Shown: positions 46,221 to 55,932, counted from the first letter of the stretch. The stretch: DNA of 64,000 bases from Actinomadura spongiicola (GCF_003432485.1 NZ_QVNQ01000003.1:824095-888094); one strand, 5' to 3'. Numbers and translations: made by a program. The notes: generated by a model from the sequence alone, not told the origin.

Positions 46221-46988
46221 TCACCAGGTGTCCGCCGCCTGGTGCCGCATCCGGTTCACCGCGGCCCGCAGCAGCGGCCTCGGCACGAGCCTCAACGCGG
46301 GGAACGCCGCCTTGTACTGCACGCCGGGGACGCACATGGCCCGTCCGGCCGCGACCGCGTCGAGCCCGGCCCGCGCCACGTCGTCCCGGCGCAGCCACAG
46401 CGGATGGGACGGCACGTCGTCGCGCGTGCGCGTGAACCCGGGGCAGAGGGCGGTCACATGGACGCCGCTGCCCGCCACCTCCGAGTGCAGGCTCTCCGAG
46501 AACGCCGCCACGTACGCCTTCGTCGCCCCGTAGGTGGCGCTGCCTGGCGACGGCGTGAACCCCGACATCGACGCCACGTTCAACACCCCGCCGCGGCCCC
46601 GCCCGACCATCCCGGGCAGGGCGGCGCGGGTGAGCCGGACCAGCGCGGTCACGTTCAGCTCGATCTGGGCGAGCTGCTCGTCCAGCGGCGCCTCCGCGAA
46701 CGGTCCAAAAGCGCCGCGGCCCGCGTTGTTCACCAGAAGTTCCACCGGGTCGGCGCTCAGCCGTCCCTCCACCTCGGCGCGCTGGAAGGGATCGGTCAGA
46801 TCGGCCGCCAGCACCTCCACGGCGACGCGGTACCGCTCCACCAGCTCGCGGGCCAGGACGTCCAGCCGTTCGGCCCGGCGCGCCACGATCACCAGATCGG
46901 TGCCGCGACCGGCGAGCAGCCGGGCGAAGCTCTCGCCGATCCCGCTGGACGCACCCGTCACGAGCGCGGTGCGATACGCGTGTCGCAT
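46221..46988 (-). CDS. Short-chain dehydrogenase/reductase
   Basis: A 255-residue classical SDR of the cytoplasmic NAD(P) type. Cofactor motif TGASSGIG near residue 12, LVNNAGRG, catalytic Ser in NVASMSGF, and YGATKAYV supplying Tyr and Lys. The arginine after the first beta-strand region (ARRAERL) favours NADP. The C-terminal third, with CPGFTRTRDDVPSHPLWL and VQYKAAFPALRLVPRPLL, resembles the DltE/YqjQ-like group; the substrate is unknown. Single gene on the minus strand. Confidence 0.92.
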   Translation of the reverse strand: MRHAYRTALVTGASSGIGESFARLLAGRGTDLVIVARRAERLDVLARELVERYRVAVEVLAADLTDPFQRAEVEGRLSADPVELLVNNAGRGAFGPFAEAPLDEQLAQIELNVTALVRLTRAALPGMVGRGRGGVLNVASMSGFTPSPGSATYGATKAYVAAFSESLHSEVAGSGVHVTALCPGFTRTRDDVPSHPLWLRRDDVARAGLDAVAAGRAMCVPGVQYKAAFPALRLVPRPLLRAAVNRMRHQAADTW

Positions 46989-47081
46989 GGCGCGAGATGC
47001 TATCGGCCGATCTTGGTGGGCCCGGGCGGCTCGCCCAAGAAACTCCCGAGATTCATCCGGCCGAGACCTGAGCGCCGGAAT

Positions 47082-47738
47082 TCACGCGGAAGTGGGCAGC
47101 GGCTCACCGCCGGCGTGCTCGGGCGGCGGCAGCATGGCGGTCGGGTCCTGGCCCGCGAACCACAGCCCCACCACGAACGCCGCCGTCGCCTCCAGCAGCC
47201 CCGCCCGGTCCAGCCCGCCGGCGTCCATCGGCACGCACCCGAGATCGGTCACCAGCGCGCGGACCACCGCCAGCGCCTCCTCGTCGTCGCCGCACAACGG
47301 GACGCCGAGCGGCCGCCCGCCGAACACCGGCGGCGTCAGCCGCCACACGCTCTCGTGGCACAGGTTGAACGCCTTGACCACCCGCGCCCCGGTCGCGTCC
47401 GCGACCCGCCGCGCCGCCGACGGGCCCGCCCCCGTCTTCAACCCCTCGAACGGCGGCTCCATCGGGTTGGTGCAGTCGATCACCACCCGTCCCGTGAGCG
47501 GGCCCGCCTGGCGCAGCACGTCCTGGACGCCCTCGTACCAGACCGCGAGCAGCACCACCTCCCCGAACCGGGCCGCCTCCCGCAGCGTTCCGCCCACCGT
47601 CCGGCCACCCACGCGCTCCGCGAGCGCGACCGCCTTCGCGGGCGTCCGCGCCCCGATCCGAACGTCGTGTCCCCCGCGCGCCCACCGCGTGGCCAGCGCG
47701 TCCGCCATGTTCCCCGCGCCCAGCACTCCGATCCGCAT
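47082..47738 (-). CDS. NADPH-dependent F420 reductase-like oxidoreductase
   Basis: 218 residues beginning MRIGVLGAGNMADALATRWARGG, the Rossmann opening of the NADP oxidoreductase, coenzyme F420-dependent family. VVIDCTNPMEPP, VVKAFNLCHESVW and the DAGGLDRAGLLEATAAF C-terminus match. Members either exchange hydride between F420 and NADP or reduce small molecules. F420 is common in actinomycetes, but no F420 synthesis gene is in this window. Divergent from an HxlR regulator that probably controls it. Confidence 0.82.
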   Translation of the reverse strand: MRIGVLGAGNMADALATRWARGGHDVRIGARTPAKAVALAERVGGRTVGGTLREAARFGEVVLLAVWYEGVQDVLRQAGPLTGRVVIDCTNPMEPPFEGLKTGAGPSAARRVADATGARVVKAFNLCHESVWRLTPPVFGGRPLGVPLCGDDEEALAVVRALVTDLGCVPMDAGGLDRAGLLEATAAFVVGLWFAGQDPTAMLPPPEHAGGEPLPTSA

Positions 47739-47837
47739 GACAACCTCCCCGCTCGACTACCGTCGATCGGAAGGTAGAGGGTCCGTTCGGCACCATCCGG
47801 TGCGTATCGGGCACGGCAGAATGCGCGGGGAGCGCCC

Positions 47838-48188
47838 ATGGACGACATCCGCTACGCAGCCGACTGCCAGACACGCCTCGCCCTCGACCTGCTGTCAGGA
47901 ACCTGGACGGGTGTCGTGCTGTGGACGCTGCGGGACGGCCCGCTCCGTCCGCGCGAACTTCGGGATCGGATCGGCGGCATCAGCCACAAGGTGCTGAACC
48001 AGACGCTCCGCCGCCTCGAACGGGACGGCCTCGTCACCCGCCGCCGGTACGCCGAGGCGCCGCCGCGTGTCGAGTACGACCTGACCGACCCGGGACGCGG
48101 CATGCTGGAACCGCTGTTCGCGCTTGGTCGCTGGACGGAGCGTTATGCCGACGAGGTCCTGAACGCCCAGGCGCTCAGCGGCCGGTGA
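47838..48188 (+). CDS. HxlR family transcriptional regulator
   Basis: 116 residues with the HxlR winged helix: LLSGTWTGVVLWTLRDGPLRPRELRDRIGGISHKVLNQTLRRLERDGLV, then a beta-wing and the ELT-like YDLTDPGRGMLEPLFALGRW. One cysteine at the N-terminus (DCQTR) replaces the usual CPV; such Cys residues are often redox sensors. It is divergent from the F420 reductase-like gene, with about 100 bases between that contain a short inverted repeat (CTACC and GGTAG). Its end overlaps the convergent enoyl-CoA hydratase gene. Confidence 0.9.
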   Translation: MDDIRYAADCQTRLALDLLSGTWTGVVLWTLRDGPLRPRELRDRIGGISHKVLNQTLRRLERDGLVTRRRYAEAPPRVEYDLTDPGRGMLEPLFALGRWTERYADEVLNAQALSGR

Positions 48189-48957
48189 ACTTCGCCTTTC
48201 CGGGGCCCTCTTCCATGAAGCTCCTCATGCCCGCCGCCTGGTCTTCGGTGGCGAACAGGGCGGCGAACTGCGTCCGTTCGATCTCCAGGCCGGTCTCCAG
48301 GTCGACCTCAAGGCCCGCGTCGATGGCCTGCTTGGCGGCCCGCAACGCGATCGCGGGACCGCCGACGAACGTGGCCGCCCACTCCCTGGCCGCCGTGTAG
48401 ACGTCGGCGTCGGGGACGACGCGGTCGACGAGCCCGATCACGAGGGCCTCGTCCGCCGCGACATGCCGTCCGGAGAAGATCAGGTCCTTGGCCTTGGTCG
48501 GGCCGATCAGCCGGGACAGCCGTTGCGTGCCGCCCGCGCCGGGGATGATGCCGAGCTGGATCTCCGGCTGCCCCACCTTCGCGCCCTCGCCCGCGACGCG
48601 GAAGTCGGCCGTCAGCGCCACCTCCAGGCCGCCGCCCAGCGCGTATCCGGTGATCGCGGCGATCACCGGCTTCGGAATTCCGGCGAGGGCCCTGGCGAAG
48701 TCCTGGAGCAGCCGCGAGTGGCCCGCCGACATCTGCGCGTACGACATCGGGGCCATCTCCTTGATGTCGGCGCCCGCCGCGAACACCTTCTCGCCGCCGT
48801 AGAGGACGACCGCGCCGACCGCGTCGTCCTGCGTGACCTGGCGGGCCGCGTCGATCAGTTCCCGTTGCATCTGGGCGTTCAGGGCGTTCATCTTCGGACG
48901 GTCCAGCCTGATCGTCGCGATTCCGTCCTCGACCTCGACCCGTACGAACTCGCCCAC
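48175..48957 (-). CDS. Enoyl-CoA hydratase
   Basis: Crotonase-fold enzyme of 260 residues that hydrates trans-2-enoyl-CoA in fatty acid oxidation. The oxyanion-hole segments FAAGADIKEMAP and the catalytic-Glu region QPEIQLGIIPGAGGTQRLSRLIGPTKA with both acidic residues (LEVALTADFRVA and QPE) are present, as is the C-terminal trimer helix. The start is the GTG at 48955-48957, with AGGAGG six bases upstream; the longer open frame is antisense to the helicase gene. Its 3' end overlaps the convergent HxlR gene by 14 bases. Confidence 0.95.
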   Translation of the reverse strand: MGEFVRVEVEDGIATIRLDRPKMNALNAQMQRELIDAARQVTQDDAVGAVVLYGGEKVFAAGADIKEMAPMSYAQMSAGHSRLLQDFARALAGIPKPVIAAITGYALGGGLEVALTADFRVAGEGAKVGQPEIQLGIIPGAGGTQRLSRLIGPTKAKDLIFSGRHVAADEALVIGLVDRVVPDADVYTAAREWAATFVGGPAIALRAAKQAIDAGLEVDLETGLEIERTQFAALFATEDQAAGMRSFMEEGPGKAKFTGR

Positions 48958-49078
48958 GGCGACCCTCCTGTGCGATTCGGTGACGAACGCCACGAGCCTA
49001 ACCAGATATGGGCCGGACGCGTTCCGGGGCCGCTGTGGCGGCGCGTGACGTCGGAGGCTGCTGGTAGCTTCGGGAACC

Positions 49079-52066
49079 ATGCTCGTCGCCCACGCCACCT
49101 GGCATGGTGGTGCGCTCTGCCTGTGGGCCGAACGCACCGGGCCGCACGAACTCTCACCGGACGTCCACCCGTTCGCCACATGCGACTTCACCGGCACGTC
49201 GTACGAGCCGCTCGTGCGCACCGGGTTCCGCGTCGAACTGTCGATGTCGTTGCCCACCCTCGGCGACCATCCGCTGCCGTCCGCCGAGCTGGGCCCCGAG
49301 CCGGTGTCCGAGGAGCCCGAGCTGCGTCCCTGGCGGGTGCCCGCGCTCGTCCTGGAGCCGTTCCCCGCCATGGCCCTGCTCCAGGCCGCCGAGGACGCCG
49401 CCGACGTGATCCCCGGCACCGACCTGCGCTTCCTCTGCATGATCGCGGACGAGGCCGTCCATCTCACCGAGCGCGGCCAGGTGCTGCCCGCGCTGCTGCG
49501 CGAGGACGGCGACCTCGTGGCCCGCTGGCGGCCGGTGATCGACGACCCGGCGCGTCACCGGGCGCTGGCCCGCGCCATGCCCGCTGCCTGCCGCGCCGCC
49601 GACGGTGGACGGCCCGCCGCCGAGGTGCTGCGGGAGGCGCTGTCCGGTCTGGTCGACACGGCCGTCCGGGGAGTGGTGCCGCATCCGCTGCTGGTGTCGC
49701 GGCGCAAGGTCCCGGACCGGCTGCCCCTCGCCGAACGCTGGGTGGCGGCGCTGACCGGCCCGTCCCCGCGGGTGGCGCGGGAGCCCCGCGACGACCCGGA
49801 CGACCTCATCGCCGAACTGGAGGCGTGGGCCGCCGCCGCGCGCCGCCCGTCGGGGCCCCTCCGCGTCTGCTTCCGCCTCGCCGAACCCGGCGCCTCCGAG
49901 GAGGAGGAGAAGACCGACCACGCGTGGCGGGTGGAGTTCGCCCTCCAAGGAACCGAAGACCCGAGTCTCTACGTCCCGGCCGCGCTCGTCTGGGACGGGG
50001 AGGCCACCTCGCTCGCGGACGCCGAGGAGACGCTTCTCACCGGGCTCGGCCGCGCGCTGCGCCTGTTCCCCGACCTGGCCCGCGCGCTGGACGGCCCGGA
50101 GCCGGCCGAGTTGCTCCTCGACACGGCGGGCGCGTTCCGTTTCCTCCGCGAGGCGGCTCCGATGCTGGCCGCGGCGGGTTTCGGCGTCCTGCTCCCGCAG
50201 TGGGCGGGCAGGGCGAAGCTCGGTATGCGGCTGACGACCAGGGACGACGACCCCGAGGCGTCGTCCGGGGCCGCCGCGTCCTCCGGCTTCGACCTGAAGG
50301 CCATGGTCGACTTCCGCTGGGACCTCGCGATCGGCGACGACGGCATCGACGAGGCCGAACTGGAGGAACTGGCCCGTCTCAAGACGCCGCTCGTCCGCCT
50401 GCGCGGCCGGTGGGTGGAGTTGGACGAGGAACAGTTGCGAGCCGCGCTCGACTTCCTCCGCCGTCCGCGCCAGGGCCGGATGACGGCCGCCGAGGCGATC
50501 CGCGCGGTCGTCCACGCGGGCGACGACACCCTTCCCCTCACCGGCGTGGACGCCTCCGGCGCCCTGGGCGATCTCCTCTCCGGCGAGGTCGACCGCCGTC
50601 TCACCCCCATGCGCACCCCCGAGGAGCTGGACGCCGAACTGCGCCCCTACCAGGAGCGCGGGCTCGCCTGGCTGACCTTCATGGACGGTCTGGGGCTCGG
50701 CGCCCTGCTCGCCGACGACATGGGCCTCGGCAAGACGATCTCCGTGCTGTCCCTGCTCGTCCACGAGCGGGCGAACGGCGCGGCGCCCGGCCCGACCCTG
50801 GCGATCCTTCCGATGTCGCTGGTGGGGAGCTGGCAGCGGGAGGCGGCCCGGTTCGCCCCGAAGCTGCGCGTCCACGTCCACCACGGGACGTCCCGGCACC
50901 GCGGCGACGATCTCGTCGAGGCCGTCGCGGGCGCCGACCTCGTCCTCACCACCTACGGGACGGCGACGCGGGACGCCGAGACCCTCGCCGGGATCGGCTG
51001 GGAACGGGTCGTCTGCGACGAGGCGCAGGCGCTCAAGAACAGCGGGACCCGGCAGGCCAGGGCGGTGCGGAGCATCCCGGCCCGCGCCCGCATCGCGCTC
51101 ACCGGAACGCCGGTGGAGAACCATCTGACCGAACTCTGGTCGATCATGGAGTTCGCGAACCCCGGGCTGCTCGGCCCGCGCGCCGAGTTCCGGCGACGGT
51201 TCGCGATCCCGATCGAGCGGGAGGGCGACGAGCAGGCGGCGCTGGCGCTGCGGCGGGCGACCCAGCCGTTCGTCCTCCGCCGCCTCAAAACCGACAAGTC
51301 GATTATTTCGGACTTGCCGGAGAAGCAGGAGATCAAGGTCTACTGCAACCTCACCACCGAGCAGGCCTCCCTCTACCAGGCCACCGTGGAGGACATGCTC
51401 GCCCAGATCGCCGAGGCGGACGAGACGCAGCGCCGCGGGCTCGTCCTGGCGACCATGGCGAAGCTGAAACAGGTCTGCAACCATCCGGCGCAGCTGCTCA
51501 AGGACGGCTCGCGCCTCCCCGGCCGCTCCGGGAAGCTGGAGCGGCTTGAGGAGATCTGCGCCGAAGTCCTGGAGCAGGACGAGAAGGCGCTCGTCTTCAC
51601 CCAGTACGCCGAGTTCGGCTCGATGCTCCAGCCCTACCTCGCGGCCCGTCTCGAACGACCCGTCCTGTGGCTGCACGGCGGCACGTCGAAACAGGCGCGC
51701 GACGATCTCGTCCAGCGCTTCCAGGACGACGCCGAGCCCGCGATCTTCCTGCTGTCCCTCAAGGCCGCCGGGACGGGCCTCACCCTCACGGCCGCCAACC
51801 ACGTCGTGCACGTCGACCGCTGGTGGAACCCCGCCGTCGAGGACCAGGCCACCGACCGCGCGTTCCGGATCGGGCAGACCCGCAACGTCCAGGTCCGCAA
51901 GTTCATCTGCGTCGGGACGATGGAGGAGCGCGTCGACGAGATGATCGAACGCAAGAAGGCCCTCGCCGACTCCATCGTCGGCACCGGCGAGGAGTGGCTG
52001 ACCGAACTGTCCGTCGCGGAACTGCGCGACGTCCTGCGCCTGTCCCCCGAGGCGGTGAGCGACTGA
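49079..52066 (+). CDS. SNF2-family DEAD/DEAH helicase (HelZ-like)
   Basis: 995 residues, related to mycobacterial HelZ. The N-terminal 480 residues are a lineage-specific region with the SNF2-associated LRGRWVELDEEQLRAALDFLRR near 450. The motor follows: RPYQERGLAWLTFMDGLGLGALLADDMGLGKT (Walker A near residue 550), DEAQALKN (motif II near 646), TGTPVENHLTELWSIMEF, and a helicase C domain with LVFTQYAEF, AGTGLTLTAANHVVHVDRWWNPAVEDQATDRAFRIGQ (motif VI near 925). ATP-dependent DNA or nucleoprotein translocase; probable role in repair or recombination. Its stop shares one base with the start of the SWIM gene. Confidence 0.93.
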   Translation: MLVAHATWHGGALCLWAERTGPHELSPDVHPFATCDFTGTSYEPLVRTGFRVELSMSLPTLGDHPLPSAELGPEPVSEEPELRPWRVPALVLEPFPAMALLQAAEDAADVIPGTDLRFLCMIADEAVHLTERGQVLPALLREDGDLVARWRPVIDDPARHRALARAMPAACRAADGGRPAAEVLREALSGLVDTAVRGVVPHPLLVSRRKVPDRLPLAERWVAALTGPSPRVAREPRDDPDDLIAELEAWAAAARRPSGPLRVCFRLAEPGASEEEEKTDHAWRVEFALQGTEDPSLYVPAALVWDGEATSLADAEETLLTGLGRALRLFPDLARALDGPEPAELLLDTAGAFRFLREAAPMLAAAGFGVLLPQWAGRAKLGMRLTTRDDDPEASSGAAASSGFDLKAMVDFRWDLAIGDDGIDEAELEELARLKTPLVRLRGRWVELDEEQLRAALDFLRRPRQGRMTAAEAIRAVVHAGDDTLPLTGVDASGALGDLLSGEVDRRLTPMRTPEELDAELRPYQERGLAWLTFMDGLGLGALLADDMGLGKTISVLSLLVHERANGAAPGPTLAILPMSLVGSWQREAARFAPKLRVHVHHGTSRHRGDDLVEAVAGADLVLTTYGTATRDAETLAGIGWERVVCDEAQALKNSGTRQARAVRSIPARARIALTGTPVENHLTELWSIMEFANPGLLGPRAEFRRRFAIPIEREGDEQAALALRRATQPFVLRRLKTDKSIISDLPEKQEIKVYCNLTTEQASLYQATVEDMLAQIAEADETQRRGLVLATMAKLKQVCNHPAQLLKDGSRLPGRSGKLERLEEICAEVLEQDEKALVFTQYAEFGSMLQPYLAARLERPVLWLHGGTSKQARDDLVQRFQDDAEPAIFLLSLKAAGTGLTLTAANHVVHVDRWWNPAVEDQATDRAFRIGQTRNVQVRKFICVGTMEERVDEMIERKKALADSIVGTGEEWLTELSVAELRDVLRLSPEAVSD

Positions 52067-52845
52067 TGGACGACGAGGGCTTCGAGGGCATCAGGGCCCG
52101 CACGAAACGCGGCTCGATCGGCTCCCAGTGGTGGTCGCGCCGCTTCATCGACCTGGTCGAGTCGTTCGCCGACAAGGGCCGACTCCAACGCGGCCGCGCC
52201 TACGCCCGCAAGGGCCACGTGTTCGACCTGAAGGTCGCCCCCTACGAGGTCACCGCGCGGGTTCACGGGTCGGCTCCCGACCCGTACGAGGTGGCGCTCG
52301 GCATCGAGGCGATCGACGCGGACGGCTGGCGCGCGGCGGAGCGGGAGCTGGCGTCCCGGGCCGTGTTCCGCGCCCGGCTGCTCGCCGGGGAGATGCCGCC
52401 GGAGATCGAATGGGTCTTCGCCGAACTGGGCCTCTCCCTGTTCCCCTACTCGGCCGAAGACCTGCACCTGATGTGCGACTGCCCCGACTGGGGCGACCCG
52501 TGCAAGCACGCCGCCGCCGTCCTGTACCTCCTGGCCGAGGCGTTCGACGACGACCCGTTCCTCATCCTCCAGTGGAACGGCCGAGGCAGACGGCAACTGC
52601 TGGCGGCACTGCGGCGCGGCGCGGAGACCGAACCCGACCCCTTCGATATGGAAGACGAGCCGCTCACCGCCTCCGGCTTCTGGACACCCCCGTCAGGCCT
52701 GGCCCGCCTCCGCGACCGTCCGGCGACCCCGCCCGTCCCGCCCGGCTTCGTCCTCCGGGTGGCCCCACCTCCCCCCATCAAGATCCGCCGCCGCCCGCTC
52801 ACGGACGTCCTGACCCCCGTCTACGAGGCCCTCACCCCCGAATAG
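52066..52845 (+). CDS. SWIM zinc-finger protein
   Basis: 259 residues starting at the ATG 52066-52068, which shares a base with the helicase stop (TGATG), so translation is coupled. The SWIM motif CDCPDWGDPCKHAAAVLY (CxCx(n)CxH) lies near residues 137-153 and binds Zn. The N-terminus (SQWWSRRFIDLVESFADKGRLQRGRAYARKGHVFDLKV) is typical of SWIM proteins encoded beside SNF2 helicases in actinobacteria. The C-terminus is Pro/Arg-rich. Likely the DNA-recognition partner of the helicase. Confidence 0.9.
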   Translation: MDDEGFEGIRARTKRGSIGSQWWSRRFIDLVESFADKGRLQRGRAYARKGHVFDLKVAPYEVTARVHGSAPDPYEVALGIEAIDADGWRAAERELASRAVFRARLLAGEMPPEIEWVFAELGLSLFPYSAEDLHLMCDCPDWGDPCKHAAAVLYLLAEAFDDDPFLILQWNGRGRRQLLAALRRGAETEPDPFDMEDEPLTASGFWTPPSGLARLRDRPATPPVPPGFVLRVAPPPPIKIRRRPLTDVLTPVYEALTPE

Positions 52846-52860
52846 CGCGGCCACGCCCCA

Positions 52861-55431
52861 TCAGTACGCGCTGCGCACGAGGTCGTGGACGGCCTCGCTC
52901 ATCGTGACGGGGTCGACGTTCCCGAGCGGCACGGTGTCCTTCGGCGGACGCGCCGGGGCCGGTCCCGCCCACAGGGCGGTGATCTTCTGGTCGTGCCCCT
53001 CGCCGTACATGTAGTGGTCGATGCCGGGGGTCAGCTCCGCCACGACGTACAGGCCCGCCGGGTCGCGCCGGGCGAGCCAGGCGCCCGAGAACCTGCCGTC
53101 CGCGTCCACCGATTCCCAGCGCCCCTGGGAGTGGCCCATGGCCTTGCCGTAGGGCAGCGCGAGCCCCTCCACGCGGGTGAGCCGGCGCGCGGCGCGCTCG
53201 TCGCCGGTGAGGCGGTAGACGGGCCGTCCGAGTTGCTCGAACGGCTGAAGGATCTCGTAGTCGGCGAACACTTCGGCCCAGGCCTCAAGATCGTCCAACA
53301 GCACCGGATGAGCGATGGCGACCCGGGCGTCTGATGCAGGAGTGAACGGATCGTCGTCGACGTCGGCGTAGGTGCGGTCCTCGGCGACGCGGAAGGCGGT
53401 GCCGCCGTCGGTGATCCACACCAGGCGGCGGACGATGTGCCCCATCAGCGGGTGGGTGACGAACAGGGAGTGGAAGTCGTCCGGCGTCCAGGTCCGTCGG
53501 GTCGTCATGGCCAGTTCGAGGCGTTTGATCTCCCGGTCGGCGATCGTGCGCAGGTCCTTCTTGAGGCCGGTGAACAGGGCGTGCGCGGCCGGGTCTTCCC
53601 GCGGCCCTGGTTTCGGCGCGCTCTTGCGGACCCGCCCGTTCGGTTCCACGACCAGCGGGACGAGCCGCTCGTCGAACGTCACGGTGAACCGCCGCGGGCC
53701 GTAGTCGAGGACGAGCGTGCCCCGGGCGTCCAGACCGAAGTCGGGAACGGCACGGTCGGCGAGATCGTCCGCCGTGATGCCACGCGCGGCGGCGATCTCG
53801 TCGATCTTCCGGGCCGCCGTGGCCTTGAGCCCCTTGTACTTTCCCCTGCGGGTCAGTTCGAACAGGTGGGTGAGCGCGACGTCGGAGCCGATCCGGGCGA
53901 GGACGTCCAGCGCCGCCTTGGCCCGCGCGGTGCGCCCCTCGCCCGGCCACCGCCGGATCAGGGCGCTGAGCCGCCGCACCGTCGTGTCGTCGCCGATCAG
54001 GCCGAGCTGCGTGAGCGCCCATCTGTGCCGGGTGGACGCGCCGAGCGCGAACCACCGCTGGAAGAGCGCCCAGGAGAACTCGGCCAGCGAATGCCGGTCG
54101 CAGTGCTCGCGGACGTCCGCGACCTCGGGGGCGTCCTTGGCGAGCAGGGCCAGGAGGCACCGGGTCGCCCGCGCGGACAGCGCCCGGTCGCGGCCCCGCG
54201 TGAGGATCTGCGGAAGCAGCGTCGGGTCGGCCCAGTCGACCTTCGCGCCGCGCGGCGGCCTGCCGGTGAGCGCGCCGGGCAGGTCGTCGGCGTCCGGGAC
54301 CGGTGGCCGCGGCCCCTCGAAGGCCGCCCCCGACGGCAGTTCCGCGACGAGGTCGGGCTCGGCGAACAGCAGCCCGCGCAGCAGCCCGGCCGCAACCATG
54401 CCCCGGGTCGTGTCGTCCCCGGCCGACGGTGCCAGCGCCCGAACGGCCTGCGCCGGGTACCGTTCGGTCGCCTCCTCCAACGCGGCGGGCACGTCCTTGC
54501 CGCCCACATGGTCGAGCAGGACGGGGAAGATCGCTTCGTCGGGGATCGCGAGAAGCCCCCGCAGCACGATCGGACGGTTCTCCTCGTCGTAGCCGAGTTG
54601 CCTGCGGAGCAGCGGAAGAGCGTCCGCGCCCAACCCGTCGAGCAACGTCCCGACCACGGCGGGCGTCACCACCATCCCGCCCACCTGGTCGATGTGCGCG
54701 GCCCTGGACAGCGAACAGAGCCGGTGTTCGTAGTCGAGAACTCCCGTGTACTCGTCGAGGCTCTCGTCCGCCCAGGCCTTCTCGGTGGGCACGAGATAGG
54801 TGGCCGTGGCGCGCCTGGCGCCGTCGCCGCGGTGCTCCGACAACCGCGCGACGGCGTCGCGGTACTCGGCCTCCGGAGCCGCCGCCAGCAGCGCGCGGAG
54901 CCGCTTGACCACCGAGTCCTCGGCGACCCACCGACCCGCGATCCGGTAGTCCCCGCGGGTCGGGCGCCGGATCTCCCCACGCCACCCCTTCGGCCCTTCT
55001 CCGACGTAGGCGATGAGGTGGACGACGTCGTTGGCATCTGTTCTCCGCGGGTGCGGCACCGGGCCCAGCTCGATGGCGGACGCCTCGGTGACCGCGCACG
55101 CGGCGAACGCCAGCCCGCGGTGGAGTACCCAGGCGTCCAGGAACGCCGCACCGTCGACGTCCCGGACGTATTGCACCGCGATCGAGGCGACGGCCGCCGC
55201 ACCGACGGGGTCGGGTTCTCCGGCCAGCCATGCCCGAACGGCCTTGCCCAGCTCCGGGTCGGTGCGCTCGTGCTCCGCCATGTCCTCGGCGATCGGCCGC
55301 GCCGCACGCCACCACTCCCGCGCCCGCTCCGCCGCGTCCCCGTCCACCACGACCGTGGGCCCGGGAACACCACCGCGCCGGGGATGGATGTGCTCGCGCC
55401 ACTCAGCCGGAACGTCCACCATCTTCACCAT
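52861..55431 (-). CDS. DUF4132 domain-containing protein
   Basis: 856 residues, soluble. The middle is HEAT-like, made of helical repeats (for example YDEENRPIVLRGLLAIPDEAIFPVLLDHV, RALSARATRCLLALLAKDAPEVADVREH). The C-terminal DUF4132 region has IADREIKRLELAMTTRRTWTPDDFHSLFVTHPLMGHIVRRLVWI, RVAIAHPVLLDDLEAWAEVFADYEILQPFEQLGRPVYRL and later a GH-rich SQGRWESVDADGR segment. Function unknown; relatives occur beside MoxR/VWA-type ATPases or SWIM genes in many actinobacteria. Here it is convergent with the SWIM gene, 15 bases apart. Confidence 0.88.
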   Translation of the reverse strand: MVKMVDVPAEWREHIHPRRGGVPGPTVVVDGDAAERAREWWRAARPIAEDMAEHERTDPELGKAVRAWLAGEPDPVGAAAVASIAVQYVRDVDGAAFLDAWVLHRGLAFAACAVTEASAIELGPVPHPRRTDANDVVHLIAYVGEGPKGWRGEIRRPTRGDYRIAGRWVAEDSVVKRLRALLAAAPEAEYRDAVARLSEHRGDGARRATATYLVPTEKAWADESLDEYTGVLDYEHRLCSLSRAAHIDQVGGMVVTPAVVGTLLDGLGADALPLLRRQLGYDEENRPIVLRGLLAIPDEAIFPVLLDHVGGKDVPAALEEATERYPAQAVRALAPSAGDDTTRGMVAAGLLRGLLFAEPDLVAELPSGAAFEGPRPPVPDADDLPGALTGRPPRGAKVDWADPTLLPQILTRGRDRALSARATRCLLALLAKDAPEVADVREHCDRHSLAEFSWALFQRWFALGASTRHRWALTQLGLIGDDTTVRRLSALIRRWPGEGRTARAKAALDVLARIGSDVALTHLFELTRRGKYKGLKATAARKIDEIAAARGITADDLADRAVPDFGLDARGTLVLDYGPRRFTVTFDERLVPLVVEPNGRVRKSAPKPGPREDPAAHALFTGLKKDLRTIADREIKRLELAMTTRRTWTPDDFHSLFVTHPLMGHIVRRLVWITDGGTAFRVAEDRTYADVDDDPFTPASDARVAIAHPVLLDDLEAWAEVFADYEILQPFEQLGRPVYRLTGDERAARRLTRVEGLALPYGKAMGHSQGRWESVDADGRFSGAWLARRDPAGLYVVAELTPGIDHYMYGEGHDQKITALWAGPAPARPPKDTVPLGNVDPVTMSEAVHDLVRSAY

Positions 55432-55932
55432 GCCCCGGAAACCTAACCCCCACCTCTGACACTTCCCCCGACCCCAGTCAGCGCGGGAGGCACCTCAACG
55501 TCGACGCGGTCGGCGGAATGCGCGCGGTGTTCCCAATTCCGGTGGCACAGAGTGCAGAGGTCAGCGCACTGTCCGCTAGGCGTACCTCGCAATGTCCGTT
55601 GTCACCCGAATACGCACGGCGATCTTTTTCCTCGCTGAGCGGCTTTTATCTGACACAGCACAGATCATCGATCTTTTGATTGGAGAAGTCGAAACCCGTA
55701 GCGGTGGCCACAGTCGGCCACGGGGTTCAGCCACCAAGGCTGATTCTTGACAATCCAGGTCAGTCGGCGGTTGATCCACTGTTGGTAAGCGACAGAATCC
55801 AGCGCGCTGACGATACGCGCTTGTCTGGAAGATCATTCCCAGTTTTACTCGGGACGTCGAGCACTCCCCGCACCGCCCGTAAGGGCGTGGTGTCCGATAT
55901 CTCCCGCATCCACCGCCCCGGAGTTGAGTGCT
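55432..55932. other. AT-richer intergenic region before the toxin gene
   Basis: 501 bases, visibly less GC-rich than the surroundings, between the divergent DUF4132 gene and the ALF-repeat gene. It contains a consensus-like -35 TTGACA at 55747-55752 (no good -10 at 17 bases), a GTGGCC/GGCCAC inverted repeat near 55705-55720, and no complete gene. The altered composition fits the border of an acquired island. Confidence 0.45.

Noticed and set aside
55520..55590. Cys-rich minus-strand segment GQCADLCTLCHRNWEH resembling part of an HNH nuclease
   Set aside because: Too short, with no HNH catalytic His-Asn-His array and a stop just upstream. It may be a relic but cannot be supported from this sequence.
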